Assembly (NCBI GenBank): GCA_035528295.1
Contig: DATKYY010000055.1
Span: 1 to 8,327 of the forward strand
From: G020353235 sp035528295
Lineage (GTDB): Bacteria > Chloroflexota > Dehalococcoidia > Dehalococcoidales > JAUYDJ01
Direction of reading: 5' to 3'
DNA: 8,327 nt
In this document: positions 1 through 5,140 of the stretch, piece by piece
Position numbering within the stretch: the stretch's first letter is position 1
How the letters are laid out: each line of letters starts with the position of its first letter
Notes under the pieces: generated by a model
What the model was told of the DNA's origin: nothing
Databases searched by the model: none
Seen by the model: the letters and a program-made list of their open reading frames with translations, nothing else
Translations under genes and position numbers: made by a program

Positions 1-124
1 TATCTATCACCCGGACCAGGACTGGCTTTCCGCCCAGCGGGGCGAATACCTTGTCCACCCCGCCCATCCGCTCGCTGCTGCCGGCGGCGGCAATGACCGC
101 CCCCACCTGCTCTTGACTAGCCAT
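1..124 (-). CDS. ispD: 2-C-methyl-D-erythritol 4-phosphate cytidylyltransferase, N-terminal part
   Basis: IspD joins CTP and methylerythritol phosphate to give CDP-methylerythritol, the third step of the cytosolic MEP isoprenoid pathway. Only the first 41 residues are visible; the gene runs off the left edge. They read as a hydrophobic strand followed by the nucleotide-binding motif AAGSSERMGG (residues 13-22), then DKVFAPLGGKPVL (24-36), the usual start of this family. R19 and K25 sit where the catalytic Arg and Lys of Escherichia coli IspD are found. The start is the ATG at 124-122, preceded by a weak purine-rich GAGAG. It is the next minus-strand gene after radA, and is divergent from the cupin gene. 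MobA-like or sugar-phosphate nucleotidyltransferases share the glycine-rich motif, but the DKxFxPLGGKPVL stretch favours IspD. Family identification is fairly sure; the rest of the protein is not visible. Confidence 0.85.
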   Translation of the reverse strand, partial: MASQEQVGAVIAAAGSSERMGGVDKVFAPLGGKPVLVRVID

Positions 125-137
125 TTTAACTCTCTAG

Positions 138-166
138 ATTATAAAGCAAATCCAGCGTTATATCTA
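138..166 (-). promoter_or_regulatory. Candidate promoter for ispD
   Basis: Reading the minus strand, a TATAAT (143-138) lies 17 bases downstream of TAGATA (166-161), which matches four of six positions of the -35 consensus. The -10 ends only 13 bases before the ispD ATG, so a transcript starting at the usual distance would have a leader of about 6 bases, making it nearly leaderless. It lies back to back with the cupin promoter. Confidence 0.4.
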
Positions 167-187
167 CCATATCGCTCAAGGATAAGG

Positions 188-220
188 TGCTATAATGAAT
201 CAGCTTTATTGAGGTAAGGA
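188..220 (+). promoter_or_regulatory. Extended -10 promoter and ribosome binding site of the cupin gene
   Basis: TGCTATAAT (188-196) is a full extended -10 element (TG, one base, perfect TATAAT). No convincing -35 lies 16-18 bases upstream, as is common for extended -10 promoters. Transcription would start near 203. A purine-rich Shine-Dalgarno GAGGTAAGGA (211-220) sits just before the ATG at 224. Together they give the gene its own short leader. Confidence 0.55.
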
Positions 221-223
221 CTA

Positions 224-553
224 ATGAAGGTTAAGAACTATCTTGAGGTCAAAGCTATCCCGGAGCTGCCCGGGGTGCTGAAGCGGGAGGTTATTACCGC
301 TCAGGACGGGGCGCCCAATTTCTGTATGCGTGTCTTTGAGGTTGAGCCGGGTAATTCAACACCAAATCATACCCACTCCTGGGAGCACGAGGTATTCGTC
401 CTCGCCGGCGAGGGGGCGGCGGTCGGGGAGGGGGGAGAGACGCCGATTGCTGAGGGGAGCGTCGTCTTTATCGCCCCTAACGAACCCCACTGCCTGGTCA
501 ATAAGAGCGACCAGCCTCTCCGCTTTATCTGCCTGATTCCGTTGCCTGAATAG
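224..553 (+). CDS. Small single-domain cupin protein
   Basis: This 109-residue protein is one cupin beta-barrel, typical in length for stand-alone cupin_2 proteins. Motif 1 is seen at residues 43-64: GNSTPNHTHSWEHE, with H49 and H51, and E54 or E56, as likely metal ligands, ending in GEG. Motif 2 is at 78-93, GSVVFIAPNEPH, with H89 as the last ligand and N93 in the conserved position. No signal peptide or membrane segment is present, so it should be cytosolic. The cupin fold covers enzymes, metal sensors and storage proteins, and nothing here fixes the reaction. It is the only plus-strand gene in the window, lies between radA and ispD, and is convergent with radA. The ATG at 224 is well supported by the upstream Shine-Dalgarno. 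The fold is sure; the function is unknown. Confidence 0.9.
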   Translation: MKVKNYLEVKAIPELPGVLKREVITAQDGAPNFCMRVFEVEPGNSTPNHTHSWEHEVFVLAGEGAAVGEGGETPIAEGSVVFIAPNEPHCLVNKSDQPLRFICLIPLPE

Positions 554-608
554 AAGAGTAATTTTACATAAAGTAGTTGGCTGGATTACCTGAGGCGGCT
601 AGAAATAT

Positions 609-1991
609 TTAATCGGGGCTGGTTTTACCTCTGACCAGCCCTATTTTTATGGCTTCGGGCAGGGTGCTGACCGGGATAAGTTCAATGTTTCTGGGGGTGG
701 GGCTGATTCCGGCGCCGGTTTTGGGTATCAGACAGCGCTTGAAGCCGAGGCGGGTGGCTTCGGTTACCCGCCGTTCCAGCTGGGGCACCGCCCTTAATTC
801 CCCGCTTAGTCCTATCTCGCCGACGGCTATCAGCTGCGGGTCAACGCTTACATCACGAAAGCTGGAGGTAATGGCCAGGGCAATGCCCAGGTCAGCCGCC
901 GGCTCACCTATCTTGAGCCCGCCGGTAACATTGACGATGATATCCTGACCGCCCAGCTTCAAGCCGAGGCGCTTGCTCAACACGGCCGTAATCAGCATCA
1001 GCCGGTTGAAGTCCACGCCGTTGGCGGTGCGGCGGGGCAGGCCGAAGCTGGTGGGGTTGGTCAGGGCTTGAATCTCGACCAGCAGGGGGCGGCTGCCCTC
1101 AAGGGTGGGCACCACCACCGAGCCAACCGCTTCCCCCCAGCGCTGGGCGAGGAAAGCCTGTGAGGGGTTGTCCACCTCAACCAGGCCCTGCTCTTTCATC
1201 TCAAAGACGCCCACCTCGTTGGTGGAGCCGAAGCGGTTCTTCACCGAGCGCAGCAGCCGGTAGGCGCTGAACGGCTCGCCCTCAAAGTAGAGGACGACAT
1301 CGACAATATGCTCCAGGACCTTGGGTCCGGCAATTGCCCCGTCCTTGGTGACGTGCCCGGTAATGAAGGTGGGCACTGCATTTTGCTTGGCCCAGTGCAT
1401 CAGCTGCTGGGTGCACTCCCGCACCTGGGTGACACTGCCGGCCGCTGTATCCAGTTCTGGGTGGCTAACCGCCTGAATGGAGTCAATGACTACCAGACCG
1501 GGGGAAAGCTCCTCAATCTGGCTTAGAATAACGCTGATGTCGGTCTCAGCCAGCAGGTAGAGGTTCTCCCCGCTTACCCCCAGACGCTCCGCCCTGAGCT
1601 TAATCTGGTGCAGCGTCTCCTCGGCGGTAACATAGACCACTTTATCTCTAAGCTGGGTTATCAGTGCCGAGACCTGAAGCAGAAGGGTGGATTTGCCAAT
1701 GCCGGGGTCACCACTGATGAGCACCAGTGAGCCGGCGACCAACCCCCCGCCCAGCACGCGGTTGAACTCAGCCATGGGAAGGGCAAGGCGGTCGGTGGCC
1801 TCAAGCGAGATGCGGGACAGCTCCTGGGGTGGGTGGAGGGGGGAAACAGACTGGGGAGCCGAGACAGCTATCGTGGTTTCGACAAAGCTGTTCCACTGCT
1901 GGCAGTTGGGGCAGCGTCCCAGCCATTTGAGGCTCTCCTTGCCGCACTGCTGGCAGACAAAGATGGTTCTACCCGCTTTCTCTTTGCCCAC
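609..1991 (-). CDS. radA: DNA repair and recombination protein RadA (Sms)
   Basis: RadA is a RecA-like, DnaB-like ATPase that drives branch migration of recombination intermediates in the cytosol. The 460 residues match the usual family length and domain order: an N-terminal C4 zinc finger (C13, C16, C27, C30); a RecA core with Walker A GDPGIGKST (94-102) and Walker B ending at D170; the RadA signature KNRFG (251-255); and a C-terminal Lon-like domain (about 290-450) containing GEIGLSGELR (391-400). All key motifs are intact. The start is GTG at 1991-1989, since the frame is closed by a stop three codons upstream and the zinc finger begins at once. A weak AGGT lies 11 bases before it, within a small inverted repeat (2002-2017). 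A weak TTGCAT-17-TAAAGT pair could be a promoter that starts transcription almost at the GTG. It follows the strong terminator at 2025-2060, so it is probably transcribed separately from the decarboxylase cluster. Confidence 0.97.
   Translation of the reverse strand: MGKEKAGRTIFVCQQCGKESLKWLGRCPNCQQWNSFVETTIAVSAPQSVSPLHPPQELSRISLEATDRLALPMAEFNRVLGGGLVAGSLVLISGDPGIGKSTLLLQVSALITQLRDKVVYVTAEETLHQIKLRAERLGVSGENLYLLAETDISVILSQIEELSPGLVVIDSIQAVSHPELDTAAGSVTQVRECTQQLMHWAKQNAVPTFITGHVTKDGAIAGPKVLEHIVDVVLYFEGEPFSAYRLLRSVKNRFGSTNEVGVFEMKEQGLVEVDNPSQAFLAQRWGEAVGSVVVPTLEGSRPLLVEIQALTNPTSFGLPRRTANGVDFNRLMLITAVLSKRLGLKLGGQDIIVNVTGGLKIGEPAADLGIALAITSSFRDVSVDPQLIAVGEIGLSGELRAVPQLERRVTEATRLGFKRCLIPKTGAGISPTPRNIELIPVSTLPEAIKIGLVRGKTSPD
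616..649 (+). terminator. Intrinsic terminator of the cupin gene, inside the radA 3' end
   Basis: GGGCTGGT (616-623) pairs perfectly with ACCAGCCC (634-641) around a 10-base loop, followed by TATTTTTAT (642-650). A G-U pair at 615/642 would lengthen the stem. Hairpin plus U-tract has the right polarity for the plus strand, about 60 bases after the cupin stop codon. The whole element lies within the last codons of the opposing radA gene. On the minus strand the same stem is followed by a looser A/T-rich stretch, so weak bidirectional action is possible. Confidence 0.7.
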
Positions 1992-2024
1992 AGGTTGACT
2001 TTACCTAATTTCAGGTAGTTATGC

Positions 2025-2060
2025 AAGAAGAGGGGGTATCAGCAAAATGCTGATACCCCC
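2025..2060 (-). terminator. Strong intrinsic terminator after the permease gene
   Basis: GGGGGTATCAGCA (2032-2044) and its exact reverse complement TGCTGATACCCCC (2048-2060) form a perfect 13-bp stem with a 3-base loop. On the minus strand it is followed by TCTTCTT (2031-2025), an interrupted U-rich tail. On the plus strand the following bases are purine-rich, so the element points to the minus strand. It lies 71 bases past the permease stop codon and separates that cluster from radA. Confidence 0.75.
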
Positions 2061-2078
2061 AGAAAACCAGGCTATATC

Positions 2079-2097
2079 CCTTATCAGCCGGATAAGG
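2079..2097. repeat. Short inverted repeat between permease and terminator
   Basis: CCTTATC (2079-2085) and GATAAGG (2091-2097) form a perfect 7-bp stem with a 5-base loop. No U-tract follows on either strand. It lies just before the main terminator hairpin in the 3' untranslated part of the permease transcript, and could be a second, stabilising hairpin or chance. Confidence 0.4.
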
Positions 2098-2131
2098 TCA
2101 TAGTTTATTAAGTTCAGCTATATGACACCCC

Positions 2132-3463
2132 TCAGGCGAAAGGAAAGACCCAGAAGATGAGGGTCAGAACATATTGAATCACCAGGCTGATAAAGACGAA
2201 AGGTGCCGAGTAGCTCAGGAACTCCTTCAGGGCGACTTTAACCTTGTCTTCCCCTTCAGACAGATTCTTGGCTACGAAGAGGGCCGGGGCACCGGCAATT
2301 GTCAGGTTGCTGCCCAGAGTCCCCGCCCAGACCAGAGCCCACCATAGCGGCCAGGGATTGATACCGGTTGCCGCCGCCAGGTCCTTAATTAGATGCAAGA
2401 ATACCAGAATGTAGGCATCGTGTTCCACAAAGGCGACTATGGGCGCGGTTACCCAGTAAAGCAGGCTGGTGCCCAGAACCAAATTTTCCTGGAAGTAGGG
2501 TGCCATGGCCGCCGCCACCAGTCCAATGATGCCGGCGTGCTGCAGGCTACCAACCAGTATAAAGAGGGATATATAGAATAATAGCGCGCGCCAGTCCAGT
2601 TCTTTCAGGACGTCCTCGACAGTCGGGCTTTCCAGCTTCTTGGCAAAGAGTTCATTGACCAGGACCAGGGCTACCATCCCCATCAGGGCAATGAAGCCGA
2701 GATGGTAACCGAGTACCTGGCGGAAGGACATCGCCAGGATGGTGAGCAGGAAAAACCCCACTGAGACGATGGCGAAATATTTATTCTTAATATATTCCGT
2801 CGGCTTGGCGGATAAGAGTTCATCAACGCCGGCAGTCGTTACCCCAGCATATTGTTTTCTAAACCTGATTTGGTACATGATAACGGCCGTAATCAGAAAG
2901 GTTATGGTGAGTAGAATGAAGGAAGAGGGTCGGCCAAACTGCCAGATGAACTCGGGGAATTCAATTCCAGAAACAGAATGGAGCATCTGTGGCGGCAGGT
3001 CGCCTAGAAGTAACGCTGTGCCCATAAAGTTGGCACAGAGCCCGACAAACATCAGAAAGGGAAAGGCAGCCAGCTTCATCTTGCGGGTGATGTGGAAGAT
3101 GACCGGTGCCATCATCAGGATGACGACCACATTATCGACGAACATGGAGAGGAAGCCGGCCAGGATGCCGATAAGCATTAAAAAGAGACCGATGTTATTA
3201 CGGGAAAGCTGGAGCATCTTAATGGCAAGATACTCCGGTATCCCCGACTTGCCGAAGTAGATGGCAATTATCCAGATAGAGAAGAGGATGGCAATAACAT
3301 TCCAGTCTACCGACAGGAAGGCGGTCGCCTCGTCCATCACCCCTAACACGATCATTACCACCACGCCGATAAGGCTGACTATGGCACTATCGTACTTGCC
3401 CCAGATGATGAAGGCGATGGTGATGCAGAAGACGACCAGGGTGACGAGCATCATGGTTTCCAT
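2132..3463 (-). CDS. Ion transporter superfamily permease (ArsB/NhaD/SLC13-like)
   Basis: This 443-residue integral membrane protein has about 10-12 hydrophobic segments spread over its length and no signal peptide. Its two-repeat architecture fits the ion transporter superfamily of arsenite pumps, NhaD antiporters and SLC13/CitM carriers. The first repeat has FVDNVVVILMMAP (108-120) followed by a GT..LLGDLPP stretch (148-158). The second has FVEHDAYIL (345-353) and GSNLTIAGAPA (384-394), the counterparts of the DN and GGNGT.IGA signatures. LDWRALLFYISLFILVG (289-305) is also family-typical. Substrate cannot be read from sequence; Na+, H+ or a di/tricarboxylate are all possible. It is the last gene of the biotin-carrier/gamma/beta cluster, 55 bases after the beta subunit, so either substrate uptake or use of the Na+ gradient is plausible. 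The ATG at 3463 is preceded by a strong AAGGAGGT. Confidence 0.85.
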   Translation of the reverse strand: METMMLVTLVVFCITIAFIIWGKYDSAIVSLIGVVVMIVLGVMDEATAFLSVDWNVIAILFSIWIIAIYFGKSGIPEYLAIKMLQLSRNNIGLFLMLIGILAGFLSMFVDNVVVILMMAPVIFHITRKMKLAAFPFLMFVGLCANFMGTALLLGDLPPQMLHSVSGIEFPEFIWQFGRPSSFILLTITFLITAVIMYQIRFRKQYAGVTTAGVDELLSAKPTEYIKNKYFAIVSVGFFLLTILAMSFRQVLGYHLGFIALMGMVALVLVNELFAKKLESPTVEDVLKELDWRALLFYISLFILVGSLQHAGIIGLVAAAMAPYFQENLVLGTSLLYWVTAPIVAFVEHDAYILVFLHLIKDLAAATGINPWPLWWALVWAGTLGSNLTIAGAPALFVAKNLSEGEDKVKVALKEFLSYSAPFVFISLVIQYVLTLIFWVFPFA

Positions 3464-3476
3464 AGTTCTTTCTTAT

Positions 3477-3484
3477 ACCTCCTT
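3477..3484 (-). promoter_or_regulatory. Strong ribosome binding site of the permease gene
   Basis: On the minus strand AAGGAGGT is a full anti-16S match, but it sits 13 bases from the ATG, longer than the usual 5-9. It shows that the permease is translated independently of the upstream decarboxylase subunit genes, although they are probably co-transcribed. Confidence 0.6.
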
Positions 3485-3518
3485 GATATATATTTAGCTC
3501 TTCGGCTTAACTCACCAT

Positions 3519-4661
3519 TTAACTAAACATGGGCACCAGCATCAGCATGGCGCCACCGGCCACAACCGAGGCAATCTGCCCGGCGACATTAGCGCCGGCG
3601 GCATGCATCAGCAGGTGATTATAGGGATTAGCCTCCAGCCCCAGTTTTTGTACCACCCGTGACGACATCGGGAAAGCCGATATGCCACAGGCACCAATCA
3701 TGGGATTGATCTTTTTGCCGGACAGGATATACATCGACTTGCCCAGCAGGACACCGGCCACGGTATCCAGGCTGAAGGCAACTATACCCAGCACAAAGAC
3801 CAGAATGGTCTCCGGTCTCAGGAACTCAATGCCTACCATCATTCCCCCCACCGTAACGCCGAGGAGGATGGTGACAATATTAGCCATCTCATTCTGGGCG
3901 GCCTCGGAAAGTCGGTTGACCACCCCGCTTTCGCGGAGCAGATTGCCGAACATGAGGCAGCCGATAAGCGGCGTGGCTTTGGGAACAATCAGACCGACTA
4001 CCAGGATGGTAATGATGGGGAAGAGAATTTTTAGCCGCTGGGAAATGGCTCCGGCAACGACGGGCATTTTGAGAGCCCTTTCCTCGTGGCTGCACAGTGC
4101 TCTGATAATTGGTGGCTGGATAATGGGAACCATAGCCATATACGAGTAGGCTGCCACCACGATGGCAGCCGCGTATTTGGATTGTAGCACAGAGGCGACA
4201 TAAATAGAAGTGGGTCCATCAGCCGAGCCAATGATACCGATGGCGGCGGCATCGTTGAGGCTGAAGTCCAGCAGGTTAAGCCCCCCCGCCCCCAGCCAGT
4301 AGGCCAGAAAGAAGGTGCCGAAGATGCCAAACTGGGCGGCGGCACCGAGAAAAATAGTATAGGGTCTCTGCAAAAAGGGCTCGAAATCAATCATCGCCCC
4401 GATGCCGATAAAGATAAGCAGGGGGAATATCTCGGTATGGATACCGGCGTCTCTGAGCACCGCCAGGAAGCCGCCGGCTTCAGTGGTGCCGCCCAGGGGT
4501 ATGTTGGCCAGCATACAGCCCATACCGATGGGAATCAGCAGCACTGGCTCAACCTTGTGGGTGATGCCGAGCCAGATGAGGACGCCGGCAATGAGCAGCA
4601 TGAGCACTGCTTGCCAGCTTAAATTGAGGAAGCCGAGGAATTCACTGGTGGCGATATCCAT
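3519..4661 (-). CDS. Na+-translocating decarboxylase, beta subunit (OadB/MmdB/GcdB family)
   Basis: The beta subunit decarboxylates carboxybiotin on its carrier and uses the energy to export Na+ across the cytoplasmic membrane. The 380 residues are strongly hydrophobic with multiple membrane segments, and the length is usual for the family. The signature IGIIGSADGPTSIYVAS lies at 141-157, with D148 where the essential Asp203 of Klebsiella OadB falls. The C-terminal motif NPMIGACGISAFPMSSR gives N319, G323, S328 and R335, which match the spacing of the functionally important N373, G377, S382 and R389 of that protein exactly. The pump residues thus look intact. AYSYMAMVPIIQPP (171-184) is also typical. 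The ATG is only 3 bases after the gamma-subunit stop and has no own Shine-Dalgarno, so translation is probably coupled. Which acid is decarboxylated (oxaloacetate, methylmalonyl-CoA, glutaconyl-CoA, malonate) cannot be told from this subunit. Confidence 0.95.
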   Translation of the reverse strand: MDIATSEFLGFLNLSWQAVLMLLIAGVLIWLGITHKVEPVLLIPIGMGCMLANIPLGGTTEAGGFLAVLRDAGIHTEIFPLLIFIGIGAMIDFEPFLQRPYTIFLGAAAQFGIFGTFFLAYWLGAGGLNLLDFSLNDAAAIGIIGSADGPTSIYVASVLQSKYAAAIVVAAYSYMAMVPIIQPPIIRALCSHEERALKMPVVAGAISQRLKILFPIITILVVGLIVPKATPLIGCLMFGNLLRESGVVNRLSEAAQNEMANIVTILLGVTVGGMMVGIEFLRPETILVFVLGIVAFSLDTVAGVLLGKSMYILSGKKINPMIGACGISAFPMSSRVVQKLGLEANPYNHLLMHAAGANVAGQIASVVAGGAMLMLVPMFS

Positions 4662-4664
4662 TGT

Positions 4665-4796
4665 CTATTTTTGGGCTTCTTTTTTCTCCCTGGGACAGAA
4701 CAGTCTATCCACTATGGTAATGGTCAGAAACAAAATGCCCAATACCGCAAAGATAATTGCCATTCCCAAGAGGATTATCCATACCGCATTGAGCAT
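4665..4796 (-). CDS. Minimal gamma-type (OadG-like) membrane subunit, 43 residues
   Basis: This short gene encodes one N-terminal membrane helix (about residues 4-29, LGMAIIFAVLGILFLTITIV) followed by a basic cytosolic tail (D30-K43, with C34). The pattern of a Gly-Met inside a single helix, then a short polar tail, is that of sodium-pump decarboxylase gamma subunits, which anchor and assemble the complex. Known OadG proteins are about 80-100 residues with a hydrophilic C-terminal part; here that part is nearly gone, more like the very small delta/epsilon partners of methylmalonyl-CoA and glutaconyl-CoA decarboxylases. An AGGTGA (4806-4801) lies 4 bases before the ATG at 4796. The gene sits 29 bases after the biotin-carrier stop and 3 bases before the beta-subunit ATG. 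Position supports the call as much as sequence does. Confidence 0.8.
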   Translation of the reverse strand: MLNAVWIILLGMAIIFAVLGILFLTITIVDRLFCPREKKEAQK

Positions 4797-4825
4797 TTGG
4801 TCACCTACTCACTGGTTTAGCGCTA

Positions 4826-5047
4826 TCAGTATTCAATAGTGGCTATTAAGTCACCGGTCTTAACCACCTGTCCCTCGGCGATGGCTACCTCGGTAACAGT
4901 GCCACTCACCGGGGTCATTACCGGGTTTTCCATCTTCATTGACTCCAGTATGCAGAGCGTGTCGCCCTCTTTTACGCTGTCTCCGGCTTTGATATTGACC
5001 GAGATAACCTTACCGGTTATGGGAACCTCTATTCGTTCTTGGGCCAA
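4826..5047 (-). CDS. Free-standing biotin carboxyl carrier protein
   Basis: This is a single biotinyl/lipoyl domain that carries CO2 on biotin between a carboxyltransferase and the beta-subunit pump. The biotinylation site is ESMKMENP, about 36 residues from the proposed start, with the Lys of MKM as acceptor. Flanking turns PITGKVISVNIKAGDSVKEGDTL and PVSGTVTEVAIAEGQVVKTGDL are complete, giving one full hammerhead fold and nothing else: no Ala/Pro-rich linker and no carboxyltransferase. The frame is open to 5068, where a TTG could give 80 residues, but no Shine-Dalgarno precedes it. The TTG at 5047 has AAGGA 8 bases upstream and gives a 73-residue protein starting MAQERIEVP, so it is preferred. 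It follows clpC by 93 bases and begins the gamma/beta/permease cluster. Acetyl-CoA carboxylase AccB is less likely given the beta-subunit neighbour. Confidence 0.92.
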   Translation of the reverse strand: MAQERIEVPITGKVISVNIKAGDSVKEGDTLCILESMKMENPVMTPVSGTVTEVAIAEGQVVKTGDLIATIEY

Positions 5048-5055
5048 GTTTAATT

Positions 5056-5060
5056 TCCTT
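5056..5060 (-). promoter_or_regulatory. Ribosome binding site deciding the biotin-carrier start
   Basis: On the minus strand AAGGA ends 8 bases before the TTG at 5047-5045. The longer alternative TTG at 5068 has no such site, and no in-frame ATG or GTG exists before the stop at 5089-5087. This favours the shorter protein. Confidence 0.5.
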
Positions 5061-5067
5061 TTTGACA

Positions 5068-5110
5068 AACTAAAAGGGCGGTCTTTTCATCTTAGCTTGG
5101 TCCCCGCCCT
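5068..5110 (-). terminator. Candidate terminator or attenuator between clpC and the biotin-carrier gene
   Basis: On the minus strand AGGGCGG (5110-5104) pairs with CCGCCCT (5081-5075) over a 22-base loop, followed by a T-rich TTTAGTTTG. The stem is GC-rich, but the large loop makes it weaker than the other terminators here. A competing stem, AGCTTG (5123-5118) with CAAGCT (5099-5094), overlaps it, so both cannot be simple hairpins at once. It could end the clpC transcript or limit read-through into the decarboxylase cluster. Confidence 0.4.
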
Positions 5111-5140
5111 GTATGTTCAAGCTGGCTTTAGGCTGCGAGG

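Noticed and set aside
2739..3260. 173-codon plus-strand open frame
   Set aside because: It lies wholly antisense to the permease gene, its translation has no domain pattern, and the permease has clear family motifs.
3464..3518. Possible hairpin between beta-subunit and permease genes
   Set aside because: Only a 3-bp AGC/GCT pairing around GAAG-like bases is present, too weak to call a terminator or processing site.
3682..4149. 155-codon plus-strand open frame
   Set aside because: It is antisense to the beta-subunit gene; its Pro/Ser/Thr/Arg-rich composition is that of a reversed membrane-protein frame.
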